Counted from the first letter of the stretch, positions 52,145 to 61,619 are shown. The stretch is DNA of 64,000 nt from Streptomyces sp. NBC_01235 (GCF_035989285.1 NZ_CP108513.1:10664001-10728000); one strand, 5' to 3'. A program made the numbers and translations. Notes: generated from the sequence alone by a model not told the origin.

Positions 52145-54637
52145 GTGTCATGCTCACTGTTTGAGCAGGTCAGAGCAGTGGCGCTGGACGACCCCTCGCG
52201 GCTGGCCGTGTCCGATCGGGCGACCACGCTCTCGTACGGCGAGCTGGTGTCGAGAGCCGAGGCCCTCGGCCGCCGGCTCGTCGACCGGGGAGCCGGGCCG
52301 GGCGATCGAGTCGGGGTCATGGTCGAGCGGGGCGTCGACCTGGTGGTGGCGCTGTTCGGTGTGTCCGCCGCCGGGGCCGCGTACGTCCCTCTCGACCCGC
52401 GATATCCGAAGGACAGGCTGCGGGCGATAGTCGAGGACGCCGATCTCGCACTCCTGGTCACGGATTCGAGCGGAGCGGAGTTCTCCGTGCCCGCGAAACG
52501 TGTCTCCCTACCGGGGGCCGCCGCACCGGGCCTTGCCGAGCTGGTGCTGCCCACACCGTCCCCCCAGGACCCCTCCTATGTCATCTACACCTCCGGATCG
52601 ACCGGCCGGCCCAAGGGCGTCGTAGTCACCAATGCCAACGTGGCCGCGTTGTTCGACGCGCTCGACGAGACCTTCGGCATTCCGTTCGACGACACCTTTC
52701 TCGCCGTGACGAGTGTGTCGTTCGACATCGCCGTCATGGAGTTGCTCTGGCCGCTCACACGTGGCGGAGCAAGTGTCGTGAGCCCGGACCGGATGGTCGA
52801 CCGTCTCGACCCCCACAGCGATGGCAGCCTTCGGGGCTTGATGCGGCGCTTCCGGCCCACGCTCTTCCAGGCGACGCCTTCCCTGCTGTCGGCCATCGCG
52901 TCCTACGAGGAGACCTTGCGGTCGCTGCGCGGCCTGCGGGTGCTGTCCGTAGGGGGTGAGGTGTTTCCGGTGGGGCTCGCTCGGCGCCTGGTGACGGCCC
53001 TTCCCGACGTTCGGGTGTGCAACATGTACGGGCCCACGGAGGCGACCGTCTGGTGCGCTGTCCATGAGGTCACGTCAGAGGAGGCTCAGGGCACCGCGAT
53101 TCCCATCGGGGCGGCTCTCGGGCACGCCCGTCTCCGGGTCGTCGACGACCATGGCGTTGACGTGGTCCCGGGAGAGGTGGGGGAGCTGTGGGTCGGCGGT
53201 CCCTGCGTGACCGCAGGCTACTTCCGCCTCCCGGACCGCACCGAGGAGCGGTTCGTCGACGAGGCCGGTGATGCGCCGCGACGTTGGTACCGAACCGGCG
53301 ACAGGGTGCGCAGCCGGTCGGACGGCGCACTCGAGTTCGTCGGCCGATTCGACCGGCAGGTCAAGATTTCCGGAGTGCGGATCGAGCTCGACGAGATCGA
53401 GGCCGTCCTGTCCACCTCTCCCGACGTACGCACGGCCGCCGTGGTCGCGCAGCAGGGACCCGACGGTTCTCACAAGCTCGTCGCCTACGTCCAGCCGGTG
53501 CTCGCCGGGAGGAACCGCACCGTGTCCGGCGCGGAATCCGACCACCGCAGGCATTGGGGCCAGATATGGGACGCCGCGTACGCACAGGAGCCGAACGCCG
53601 AGTTCGTCGGCTGGCGCAGCAGCTACACAGGCGATCCCATACCCGTCGGCGAGATGCGCGAATGGCTGGACGACACCGTGCGTCGGATCGAGTCGATCCG
53701 ACCGCGTCTGGTACTGGACGTGGGGGTCGGGGCCGGTGCGATCCTGCGGAGGATCGCACACCGCACGGAACGCTACGTCGGGATCGACGTGGCCCAGGCA
53801 GCGATCCAGGCCGCGGCCCGGCACCTGGACGATGAATGGGATCACGTCAGTCTGCGGGTCGGTGACGCGGACAGCCTGGCCGACGTGCGTGCCGGCGAGG
53901 TCGACACCGTCGTTCTCAACTCGGTCGTGCAGTATTTTCCCGGCCTGTCCTACCTGTGCCGGGCGCTCACCGAAGCCGCCCGCATCACAGGCCCCGACGG
54001 CGCCCTGTTCGTCGGAGACGTCCGCGACCCGGCTCTGCTCGAGGCGTTTCATGCCACGGTCGTCCTCCATCACGCCCCGGCCGACACTCCCGTGGCCGAG
54101 CTCGCGGCGATGATCCGACACCGGGTGAGCATGGATCGCGAGTTGTGCGTGCCCGGGGAGTTCTTCGCCGAGTACGCGGCGAGCGCCGGGATGGCCGTCC
54201 TGCCTGAGCTCAAGCGAGGCGCGGCTCGCAACGAGCTGACGTCCTTCCGGTACGACGTCACGCTCCTGGGCGCTCGCAGAGCCGCGGACCTCGACGACCT
54301 GGCCGCACATGTCGAGGTCGTGCCGTGGGACGAGGTCGGTGGCCTCGCCGGCGTGAAGGAACTGCTCGGACGACCCGGGCCGGAGGCGGTGACCGTTGCG
54401 GGAATTCCGAATTCCCGCCTGACGCTGCCCTTGGCGCTGTGCGGGCAACTCGCTGAGGCGGCGCCCGGGGACACCGCCTGCGACGTCGAACGCAGGCTCG
54501 CGGCCCACGACAGTGCGGACACGCCGGACATCGAGTCGGTCGCGGTGCTCGGTGACCGGGCCGGTCGCCCGGTCAGGCTCGTTCCGGACGCGCGTGGAGC
54601 GCGCCGCTATGACGCTCGGTTCGGGCAGCGCCGGTGA
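52145..54637 (+). CDS. Adenylation domain A1-A8 with inserted methyltransferase, no A9-A10
   Basis: This 830-residue protein starts as an NRPS adenylation domain: A3 YTSGSTGRPKG (148-158), YGPTE (295-299), YRTGD (382-386) and A8 GRFDRQVKISGVRIELDEIE (400-419). Soon after A8, at about residue 465, a methyltransferase domain follows (WGQIWDAAYAQ; AdoMet loop VLDVGVGAGAI at 523-533; FVGDVRDPALLEAFH). Its end is typical of NRPS-embedded N-methyltransferases (VTVAGIPNSRLTLPLALCGQ). The protein stops exactly where A9-A10 and a carrier domain would follow, so it lacks the A10 Lys. Those parts open the preceding gene. A tentative pocket code is D-I-M-Q-S-G-M-V-W-K, not assignable. The GTG at 52145 follows GGAGGACGTGAGACC. 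Confidence 0.9.
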   Translation: MSCSLFEQVRAVALDDPSRLAVSDRATTLSYGELVSRAEALGRRLVDRGAGPGDRVGVMVERGVDLVVALFGVSAAGAAYVPLDPRYPKDRLRAIVEDADLALLVTDSSGAEFSVPAKRVSLPGAAAPGLAELVLPTPSPQDPSYVIYTSGSTGRPKGVVVTNANVAALFDALDETFGIPFDDTFLAVTSVSFDIAVMELLWPLTRGGASVVSPDRMVDRLDPHSDGSLRGLMRRFRPTLFQATPSLLSAIASYEETLRSLRGLRVLSVGGEVFPVGLARRLVTALPDVRVCNMYGPTEATVWCAVHEVTSEEAQGTAIPIGAALGHARLRVVDDHGVDVVPGEVGELWVGGPCVTAGYFRLPDRTEERFVDEAGDAPRRWYRTGDRVRSRSDGALEFVGRFDRQVKISGVRIELDEIEAVLSTSPDVRTAAVVAQQGPDGSHKLVAYVQPVLAGRNRTVSGAESDHRRHWGQIWDAAYAQEPNAEFVGWRSSYTGDPIPVGEMREWLDDTVRRIESIRPRLVLDVGVGAGAILRRIAHRTERYVGIDVAQAAIQAAARHLDDEWDHVSLRVGDADSLADVRAGEVDTVVLNSVVQYFPGLSYLCRALTEAARITGPDGALFVGDVRDPALLEAFHATVVLHHAPADTPVAELAAMIRHRVSMDRELCVPGEFFAEYAASAGMAVLPELKRGAARNELTSFRYDVTLLGARRAADLDDLAAHVEVVPWDEVGGLAGVKELLGRPGPEAVTVAGIPNSRLTLPLALCGQLAEAAPGDTACDVERRLAAHDSADTPDIESVAVLGDRAGRPVRLVPDARGARRYDARFGQRR

Positions 54638-54652
54638 CGGACCACAGGGCCC

Positions 54653-55891
54653 TCACGTGCGGAGTTCGCGGACGTCCCGGCTCATGAGGGGCAACAGGCA
54701 GACGACGATGAAGGCGATGCCGCACGCGACGCTGACGGACTTCGCCCCGTATTCCGCGGCCAGCGGGCCCATGGCCAGCTGCGACAGCGGGATCGCCAGG
54801 TAGGACAGCAGATCGTCGTAGGCGGCGACCCGCGAGAGGGACTCCTCTGGAACGGCCGACTGCAGAGTGCTCTCCCAGGTGATGGCGGCCACGGTGAAGC
54901 CGAGGCCGCCGATGAAGGCGGTCACCGCCACGATCCAGGCGTCCCCGGACAAGCCGATCGCCAGCAGAGGGAGGCCCGCAAGGGTTCCCCAGATCCGCCC
55001 GTCCCGGAGCGGACGGCGCAGAACGATCTTCACGGCGACGACGCTCATCACGAGCAGTCCGATAGCGCGGACGGTCTGCACGGTGCCCCAGCCCACGGCG
55101 CCGTCCTTCCCGGACACCACCTGCGGCCCCAAGACGTTCCACGGACCCACGTTGAAGGCGTTCACGAGAGCGAACGAGATGGTCATGATGACCACCCAGC
55201 GCATCGACCGGAAGACGGTCCAGCCTTCGACGAGGTCGCGCCAGAGCGGCCGGTCCGCCGCCGGTGGCCGGCTCGTCCCGGGGATGCGTGTGAACGCCGC
55301 GGCGGCCAGGACGAAGGAGGCGGCATCGGCCGCGAGAGCCCACCCGCCACCGACCGTGGCCACCAGGACGCTGGCGATCATGGGGCCCAGGATGCGCACG
55401 GCGTTCTGGCTGCTGGCCAGGAGCGCGTTGGCGCGCTGCAGGTCCCGACGCTCGACGAGTTCGGGGACGATGCCGCGCAGCGCGGGTTGTGAGAAGGCGC
55501 TGACGGCACCGCTGATGAGGACCAGGCCGGCGATCACGAAGAGGTCGTAGCGATCTGTGATGAGGATGACGGCCATCACCGCCATCACGGCAGCGGTCGT
55601 CAGGTTGGTCACGATGAGCACGGCTCGCCTGCTGACGCGGTCGGCGACCGCGCCCCCCAGGAGCAGGAGCACGAGGGTGGGGATCATGTTGGCAGCGAGG
55701 ACGATGCCGAGATCGGTCGCGCTGCCGGACGCCTGGAGCACGGCGAGGGCAAGTGCGACGGTGGTCATGGACGAGCCGGCGAGATCGACGGTGCGGCCTG
55801 CGTAGAACCAGCCGAACCGGCCGCTCAAGAGGTGCCTTAACGGTGTGGGGGACGCATTCGCTGTATCGGTCACGTCGACACTATCGGACAC
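54653..55891 (-). CDS. MFS exporter of the peptide cluster
   Basis: This 412-residue MFS_3 (enterobactin-exporter-like) permease has about twelve hydrophobic segments. The loop 2-3 signature is GGAVADRVSRRAVLIVTNL, with LISGAVSAFSQPALRGIVPE and SFVLAAAAFTRIPGTSRP as further group features. It likely pumps the finished product out and gives self-protection. The GTG at 55891 with GGAAGA upstream is preferred; a GTG at 55873 is possible. The gene converges on the split adenylation gene with a 15-bp gap and diverges from the MbtH gene across 491 bp. Confidence 0.88.
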   Translation of the reverse strand: MSDSVDVTDTANASPTPLRHLLSGRFGWFYAGRTVDLAGSSMTTVALALAVLQASGSATDLGIVLAANMIPTLVLLLLGGAVADRVSRRAVLIVTNLTTAAVMAVMAVILITDRYDLFVIAGLVLISGAVSAFSQPALRGIVPELVERRDLQRANALLASSQNAVRILGPMIASVLVATVGGGWALAADAASFVLAAAAFTRIPGTSRPPAADRPLWRDLVEGWTVFRSMRWVVIMTISFALVNAFNVGPWNVLGPQVVSGKDGAVGWGTVQTVRAIGLLVMSVVAVKIVLRRPLRDGRIWGTLAGLPLLAIGLSGDAWIVAVTAFIGGLGFTVAAITWESTLQSAVPEESLSRVAAYDDLLSYLAIPLSQLAMGPLAAEYGAKSVSVACGIAFIVVCLLPLMSRDVRELRT

Positions 55892-56382
55892 GGATTCTTC
55901 CAACCTGCCGCAGTGGTTTGCCAGTTGGGCTGGCAACGTAGCGAAGCCGCTGGTAGACGGCTTTCGATCAGAAGAACCGTCTTCACCAGTGGCTTCGGCT
56001 GCCTGTCTACCGATCACATGCCGACGTGTCCAGTTCTGGCCCGGCTTCCTCGCACGGTGCCTGTGCGAACGCCGGCGTGGGACCGTCTCGCGCGAGCGTA
56101 CGAGCGCCGACCGACGGGCTGCTCGCCTCCGGACAGGACATGCGTCGTGCGGAGAGGAAGGCCGTTCTGGAGGGGAGTCGACGGAAAGGGAAATTGCGCT
56201 ACCCTGGCGGAGTTGGTGGCGGCAGTCGGACCCATTACGCAGCGGCTTTTCCCGCAATCCGGTATCAGGTTGCGGCATTTCAGGCCAGGGTGCGGCCGCG
56301 AACCCGGCGCCATGGGCCGCCGCGCCATTCCTCACTCGCCTCGAACACGGTCGACCCGTCTGAAAGTTGGTGAGACAGCAAC
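55892..56382. other. Divergent promoter region between exporter and MbtH genes
   Basis: About 490 bp without a credible gene. It must hold promoters for both directions. I looked for the StrR arm sequences and found no convincing pair here. Confidence 0.5.
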
Positions 56383-56598
56383 ATGGCCAATCCGTTCGAT
56401 GCCGAGGACGGAACCTTTCACGTGCTCGTCAACGACGAGATGCAGCATGCGATCTGGCCGACGTTCGCGGAGGTTCCGGATGGCTGGTCCGTGGTTCTCG
56501 AGTCGACGGATCGCGAGTCCTGTCTCGACTATGTGAATGCGCATTGGACGGACATGCGGCCGAAAAGTCTGGCAGAGACCGTGACGCGCGGTCATTGA
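56383..56598 (+). CDS. MbtH-like protein
   Basis: This 71-residue protein is of the MbtH family, small partners that bind adenylation domains and are often needed for their folding or activity. The family signature is clear: [58 protein letters not shown] precedes the ATG at 56383. It should serve the adenylation domains at 42836 and/or 52145, both in this cluster. It opens the right-hand operon that continues with the carrier protein and halogenase. Confidence 0.95.
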   Translation: MANPFDAEDGTFHVLVNDEMQHAIWPTFAEVPDGWSVVLESTDRESCLDYVNAHWTDMRPKSLAETVTRGH

Positions 56599-56772
56599 AA
56601 AGCTCCTTCCGGCGTCTCCGGGCAGCGGCGGCAGGTACCGCCCGGCACGGAGCGAAGAGCGCTTTGATCTATGAATGCGTGACCGGCGGCACACGTGCGA
56701 TGTTGCTGCTGGCACAGGAGAAATCGGCAGGCGCGTTGAATCCCTGGAACAACCGACAGGAGAACGCAAGAG

Positions 56773-57030
56773 ATGCCCGATGCACGCATCGCACCTGACG
56801 CGGCGACGATTCAGCGCCGAACGCTTGAGTGGGTCGCCGAAATCCTTGAGGAGCCGGAGGTCACTGAGGAGGACAACTTCCTCGACCTGGGCGGCCATTC
56901 CATGATTGCCCTGGTGCTGGGTGAGCGCGCCAAGGACGCCTTCGGAGCCGACTACGACCTCAAGACTCTGTTCGAAGGAACCCTGGCCTCGGCCGCTGCC
57001 GAGCTGGCCTCCCGCGTCGCCGGGAGCTGA
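56773..57030 (+). CDS. Free-standing peptidyl carrier protein
   Basis: This 85-residue carrier protein has the phosphopantetheine site DNFLDLGGHSMIAL (Ser in GGHSM near residue 43) and a four-helix pattern. CAGGAG precedes the ATG at 56773. Halogenases of the SyrB2 type act only on an aminoacyl group tethered to a carrier protein, and such an enzyme follows 132 bp downstream. This protein is therefore the probable platform for chlorination. The adenylation domain that loads it is not certain; the split module at 50374/52145 or the NRPS could do so. Confidence 0.92.
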   Translation: MPDARIAPDAATIQRRTLEWVAEILEEPEVTEEDNFLDLGGHSMIALVLGERAKDAFGADYDLKTLFEGTLASAAAELASRVAGS

Positions 57031-57162
57031 CGGCGACCGGGCGCTCCGGCGGAGAGACGGAGGTGCCCACGCCGGAGTCCAGGGGTGGTGCGGGCATCGA
57101 TGCGCAGCCACTCTGCCATGGATGAGGCGGAACACCGTGACGCCACAGAAAGGACGGCTTGC

Positions 57163-58119
57163 ATGACGACCAGTCAGGAAACCGACTTCCGGCTCAGCGC
57201 CGAAGAGCTCGCGAGGTTCGAAAGGGACGGATTTATCGGCCCGATCAAGATATTCGAACCGGAGGAGATGACGGAGCTGTGGAAGACCACCCGACGGCAG
57301 CTTCCCGACCGATCCCTGGCCATCTATCCCGACGACGCGCTCAGCAGCGGCACGAATATCTCCAACTACGACCGCCACCTCGATGTCGATCTGCTCTCCG
57401 AGCACATCATGAACCGGCGGATCGTCGACCGCGTAGCCTCCATCCTCGGACCCGATGTGCTCTGCTGGCGCACCGAGTTCTTCCCCAAGTACCCCGGCGA
57501 CGAGGGCACTGACTGGCACCAGGCAGCCACCTTCGCCAACGCCAGCAAGAAGCCGCAGATCATGTGGCCGACGGAAGAATCGGAGATCCCCTTCGGCGGC
57601 ACGATCACCGTGTGGACCGCGTTCACGGACTCCACAAAGGAGAACGGCTGTCTCCAACTCATGCCGGGCACCCATCGGGAGATGAACTACGACGAGTCCA
57701 AGGCCATGGACTACGATCCCGATGCGATCAACTCCCGCGAAAAGGAAGGGGTCAAGCGCGGATTCTTCGGGTACGACTACCGGCAACTGCAGAAGGATCC
57801 GAACTGGAAACCGGATGAGTCCCAGGCCTTTCCCCTGGTGATGAAGCGTGGCGAGTGCGTCATCTTCTGGTCCACTCTCATGCACGCCTCCCTTCCGCAT
57901 ACGGGGAGCAAGAAGGACTACCGTATGGGATTCGCCGCACGTTATGTGCCGACGAAGGTGAAGATATACCCCGACACGGATCAGGTCGCCGAATACGGCG
58001 GCGGCATCACGCTGGACAACTACGGGGCGGTGCTCGTCTCCGGCGAGGACACCTACGGGATCAACACGCTCGCCACGCACAGCCGCCGGGGCTATGCGTT
58101 CACTCCCCGTCGTTGGTGA
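57163..58119 (+). CDS. SyrB2-type Fe(II)/2-oxoglutarate halogenase
   Basis: This 318-residue non-heme iron halogenase chlorinates an unactivated carbon of a carrier-bound amino acid. The key feature is [12 protein letters not shown]: His119 is kept but the usual carboxylate ligand two residues on is Ala121, leaving room for a chloride on iron, as in SyrB2 (HxA). The distal ligand is His241 in [10 protein letters not shown], and Arg260 in FAARYVP binds 2-oxoglutarate. Length and flanking blocks ([27 protein letters not shown]) match the SyrB2/CytC3/BarB group closely. The ATG at 57163 begins the conserved region. It follows a free carrier protein, its likely substrate donor. Halogenation site and chlorine number are not predictable. 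Confidence 0.93.
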   Translation: MTTSQETDFRLSAEELARFERDGFIGPIKIFEPEEMTELWKTTRRQLPDRSLAIYPDDALSSGTNISNYDRHLDVDLLSEHIMNRRIVDRVASILGPDVLCWRTEFFPKYPGDEGTDWHQAATFANASKKPQIMWPTEESEIPFGGTITVWTAFTDSTKENGCLQLMPGTHREMNYDESKAMDYDPDAINSREKEGVKRGFFGYDYRQLQKDPNWKPDESQAFPLVMKRGECVIFWSTLMHASLPHTGSKKDYRMGFAARYVPTKVKIYPDTDQVAEYGGGITLDNYGAVLVSGEDTYGINTLATHSRRGYAFTPRRW

Positions 58120-58257
58120 GCCGGCACCGGGGTCCGGATCCGGAGCGGCTGACGAGGGCAACTCGTCGTGCCCAGCCGGTCGGCGACGGATCCATCCTCT
58201 TGGCCGCGCCTCCAAGACGTCGGCAAGGTGCGCATACCGTGAGTCGGAGGACATGTC

Positions 58258-59010
58258 GTGAGCCCAGTCCCGCTGGTTCTGCTGCACCATTCCGGTGGAT
58301 CCGCCCAGGTCTTCCAACGCCTCGTCAGGGCACTGCCCCAGCAGATCGCGGTACATGTGCTGGAGCTCCCGGGCAGGGGGCGCAGATGGCGGGAGAAGTC
58401 CGTCGTCTCGGCACAGAAGGCCGCTGACGACCTTGCCGTGCAGGTCGCCGAGGCCGGGATCACCGGAAGATTCGCGATCTTCGGGCACAGCATGGGCGCC
58501 TGTCTCGGTCTGCTCCTCGCCTCGCAACTGGAGGCCACCTCGGGCGGTGCGTACTGCGACACGCTCTTCGCCTCGGCCGGCGCCGGGCCGTTCGGCGCCT
58601 ACCCGCTGTTCGACGGCGATCCACAGGAGGCCGAGGAGCAGCAGATCCTGGACACCGCGGCCAGGTTCGGCGGGCTGTCACCGCAGATCCTGGCCCATGA
58701 ACAGTTGCGGGAACGATCAGTCGAGTTGCTGCGTGCCGATTTCGCGGTGTGCGACGACTTCGTGCGGATGCATCGCAACACCGTGACGGAGAGCCGGATC
58801 GTGGTGTGCCACGGCACCGATGACTTCTTCACCGCCGAGCAACTGGACCGGTGGCGGCTCAGCACGACGGCCGGCAGCGAGGTCGTGTCCTTCCCGGGGG
58901 ACCACTTCTACATCACGGACCATGCGGCGGAGGTGGCTGCAACCGTGTCCGCGATCTTGGGAACCGGTCCGGCGCTTTCGGACCGGTGCCGCAGCGTCGC
59001 GCAAGTGTAG
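58258..59010 (+). CDS. Type II thioesterase
   Basis: This 250-residue alpha/beta hydrolase of the TEII family clears mis-loaded acyl groups from carrier proteins or releases carrier-bound products. Typical blocks are LLHHSGGSAQVFQRLVRALP, LELPGRGRRWREK, the nucleophile elbow IFGHSMGACL (Ser78), the Asp in HGTDDFFT and the His in FPGDHFYITDH. GGAGG precedes the GTG at 58258. It lies 138 bp after the halogenase and 37 bp before the antiporter. In halogenase clusters such enzymes also transfer or release the halogenated amino acid; which role applies is unknown. Confidence 0.93.
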   Translation: MSPVPLVLLHHSGGSAQVFQRLVRALPQQIAVHVLELPGRGRRWREKSVVSAQKAADDLAVQVAEAGITGRFAIFGHSMGACLGLLLASQLEATSGGAYCDTLFASAGAGPFGAYPLFDGDPQEAEEQQILDTAARFGGLSPQILAHEQLRERSVELLRADFAVCDDFVRMHRNTVTESRIVVCHGTDDFFTAEQLDRWRLSTTAGSEVVSFPGDHFYITDHAAEVAATVSAILGTGPALSDRCRSVAQV

Positions 59011-59047
59011 TTCAGCTGGTCCCCGACTTTCGTGGAAGCGAGACGGC

Positions 59048-60400
59048 ATGGCTGACGCACCACCCTTGGAATCGATCGTCCTGGCGGACATCGCGATCGT
59101 CCTCCTCGCGGGAACCGCGATGGTGAAACTCGGCAAACGGCTGCGTCAGCCCCCGGTCGTCGCCGAGATCACCGTCGGTCTCATGCTCGGCCCCAGCCTC
59201 CTCGGCCTGCTACCCGGGAACATCCCGCACAGGCTGTTTCCGGGTGAGGCCCTGCCCATGCTGTCGGTCATCGCTCAGGTCGGCCTGGTGCTCTTCATGT
59301 TTCTCGCCGGCCTGGAGCTCGATGTCGCTGTGCTGCGCGGCGATGGGAAATCCGTGAGCACCATCGCCGCACTGTCGATGGCTGTGCCGTTCGGCCTCGG
59401 TGCCGGGACAGCGGCTCTGCTGTACGGCCGGTACGCGCCCCACGCCGTGAGCCACGCAGTCTTCGTTCTCTACATGGGAACGGCCTTCTCCATCACCGCT
59501 TTTCCCGTGCTGGCCCGCATCATCCGGGACGGCGGGCTGTCCCGGACACGGATCGGCACCCTTGCCATGGCTTGCGCCGCGGTGTGCGACGTCCTGGCCT
59601 GGTGCCTGCTGGCCGTGGTCGTCGCTGTCGCCCAGTCCGACGGGATCGCTCAGTCCGCATCGGTCATCGCCTGGGCCGCCGCATACGGCGTGGCGATGTT
59701 CCTGATAGTCCAGCCGCTGCTGCGCCGCGTGGTCGCCTCTCTCGCGAGCCACGGAGACCACGGCATGCTGATGATCACAGTCGTGTCCGGGACGTTCCTC
59801 TCCTCGTGCGCGTCCGCTTGGATCGGCATCCACGCGATCTTCGGTGCCTTTGTGTTCGGAATGGTCATGCCTCGGGAGGCCCTGTCGGGGCTCCTCGGAC
59901 AGGTGGCCGCCTCGGTGGAGAGGGTCTCCGGCCTGTTCCTGCCGGTCTTCTTCATCGTGACGGGGCTCTCGGTCGACATCGGGGCGCTCGGCTGGGCGGG
60001 GCTGTCGGTGTTGCTGCTGGTCGTCGTGACCGCCGTGGCCGGCAAGTTCGCAGGAGCCGCGTTTCCGGCGCGGCTGCTGGGCATGAGTTGGCGGGAGGCG
60101 GGCGCCTTCGGGGCGCTGATGAACACGCGGGGTCTGACCGAGATCGTCATCCTGGAAATCGGCCGTGAACTCGGGCTCATCAGCGGCCGGATGTTCACCT
60201 TGATGGTTCTGATGGCCCTGCTCACCACGGTCGTGGCCAGCCCAATGCTGCGCGCACTGCGTATGTGGTACCCCGACTCCGTGCCGCCGGTCGCGGGCGG
60301 CGTCTTGCCGCAGCCCTCCCGGAAGGGGCCGGACCACGTCAGCGAGGCCGGCACCTCGGGCCGTTCAACAGGGCACACAGCGGATCGGCCCAATCCCTGA
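59048..60400 (+). CDS. Cation/proton antiporter (CPA2, KefB-like)
   Basis: This 450-residue membrane protein has about twelve helices and the CPA2 signatures PPVVAEITVGLMLGPSLLG, FLAGLELDVAVL, FSITAFPVLARII and FGALMNTRGLTEIVILEIG. It exchanges monovalent cations for protons. GGAAGCGAG precedes the ATG at 59048. Similar antiporters occur in several antibiotic clusters, including some with StrR-type regulators, where a role in self-resistance or pH homeostasis is suspected. It is the last gene of the right-hand operon; IS debris begins directly after it. Confidence 0.92.
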   Translation: MADAPPLESIVLADIAIVLLAGTAMVKLGKRLRQPPVVAEITVGLMLGPSLLGLLPGNIPHRLFPGEALPMLSVIAQVGLVLFMFLAGLELDVAVLRGDGKSVSTIAALSMAVPFGLGAGTAALLYGRYAPHAVSHAVFVLYMGTAFSITAFPVLARIIRDGGLSRTRIGTLAMACAAVCDVLAWCLLAVVVAVAQSDGIAQSASVIAWAAAYGVAMFLIVQPLLRRVVASLASHGDHGMLMITVVSGTFLSSCASAWIGIHAIFGAFVFGMVMPREALSGLLGQVAASVERVSGLFLPVFFIVTGLSVDIGALGWAGLSVLLLVVVTAVAGKFAGAAFPARLLGMSWREAGAFGALMNTRGLTEIVILEIGRELGLISGRMFTLMVLMALLTTVVASPMLRALRMWYPDSVPPVAGGVLPQPSRKGPDHVSEAGTSGRSTGHTADRPNP

Positions 60401-60477
60401 GAGTGCGGAACGTGAGCTCTTGTCCGTTTCGTGGTTGAGGTTGGGGAAGGACCGCTGGTCGCGGGTGGGTGTGGCTC

Positions 60478-60875
60478 TCAGGCGTCGGGGCGGGCGAACA
60501 AGCCGGGTTCGGGTTCGATGAGGACGCCCGGGCTGACCAGGCGCTTCAGTTTGGAGCGGATGCCTTCGGTGTTCTTCGGGAGGATCGGCAGGTCGAGGGC
60601 CTGGCAGAGGTCGCGGGCGCGCATCGGCCGGCCCGCGGCGGCCAGGGTGGTGAGGATCTGCTGGTAGTCGGGGCGGTCCGGCTCGGTGGCGGGTGAGGGC
60701 AGCGGGAGTGTGAGGAGGGTCTTGCGGGTGATGCGCAGGTTCTCGCTCTCCGCGTCGAGTTCGCCGAGCTGCCGGGTGAGTTCTTCGATGCGGGCCCGGA
60801 ACTGCCCGGCCTGGTCGGCGAGTTCGCGCTCGCGGGTTTCGATGTGTTCCAGGATGGCTTTGACCTGTGCAGCAG
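60478..60875 (-). pseudogene. IS5-associated coiled-coil/winged-helix protein, 5' end lost
   Basis: The minus strand encodes VKAILEHIETRERELADQAG and a leucine-rich coiled coil (IEELTRQLGELDAESENLRI). A winged-helix-like C-terminus follows (ILTTLAAAGRPMRARDLCQA; GIRSKLKRLVSPGVLIEPEP) and ends at 60478. This kind of protein is found beside Streptomyces IS5 transposases. It joins a transposase fragment without its own start codon. Confidence 0.5.
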
Positions 60876-60924
60876 ATCGTGAACGTCCTGGTCGGTGTCC
60901 TCGTCGCGCCAGAGGAGAAGTGGT

Positions 60925-61120
60925 ACTTCACCGCTCCGGGCGGAGGCATGTCATGGGGCAGGAACTCCCACTGACAGCCCGTGCGGTTCTGGTAGAGGAT
61001 CGCGTTCACGATCTCCCGCATCGCGTACTTCCCCTGATGCCCGCTGACCGACGGATGCCGGGCCTTCCATGCCGTGATCACGGGTTCGACGAGCTCCCAC
61101 TGCTCATCGGTTTGGGCCAC
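60925..61120 (-). pseudogene. IS5-family transposase, N-terminal fragment
   Basis: The minus strand reads EQWELVEPVITAWKARHPSV then YAMREIVNAILYQNRTGCQW and EFLPHDMPPPGAVKYHF. This is the conserved N-terminal DUF4096 region of IS5 transposases. The catalytic part is gone. Confidence 0.75.
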
Positions 61121-61137
61121 TCCGTGTCCGGCATCGT

Positions 61138-61579
61138 GGACCGGGCCGGCTTCCAGCGTCTGGTCTCCGAGGTAGGCCTGGACCACGTGGGCCTGGTGCT
61201 GGGCCGGGAAATGTCGCGTCTGGCCCGCAGTGGCCGGGAATGGCATCAGCTGCTGGAGCTGTGCGCGCTGTCGGGTGCTCTGCCGGCAGACCCGGACGGG
61301 GTCTATGACCCCGCCGAGCACAACGACCGGATGCTGCTGGGACTGAAGGGCACGATCAGCGAGGCGGAACTGCATCTGATCGAGCAGCGGATGTGGAACG
61401 GACGGATCGGCAAGGGCCGTCGCGGCGAGCTGGCCGTGCCACTGCCCGTGGGCTGTCTGCGCCGCTCGGACGGTCAGGTCGTGCGTGATCCGGACCAGCA
61501 GGTGCGGGCCGCGGTCCGTCCGGTCTTCGACCTGTTCGACCCGGTGACCCGCCGGAAGGCCAAGATCCACGCGCCGTAA
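61138..61579 (+). pseudogene. Large serine recombinase, internal fragment
   Basis: The plus strand carries part of a resolvase-type catalytic domain: RAGFQRLVSEVGLDHVGLVL, EMSRLARSGREWHQLLELCA, DNDGVYDP-like ADPDGVYDPAEHNDRMLLGL, then KGTISEAELHLIEQRMWNGR. The catalytic Ser at the N-terminus and the DNA-binding end are missing. Confidence 0.75.
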
Positions 61580-61619
61580 CTCTGAGCACGCCAAGACTGC
61601 GTGTTCTACGTTGTTCGAC

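Noticed and set aside
55892..56382. StrR operator before the MbtH operon
   Set aside because: CTCGAACAC near 56340 resembles part of one arm, but no second arm occurs at the right distance.
56332..58527. 731-codon minus-strand frame
   Set aside because: It is antisense to MbtH, carrier protein and halogenase genes, all of which have diagnostic motifs.
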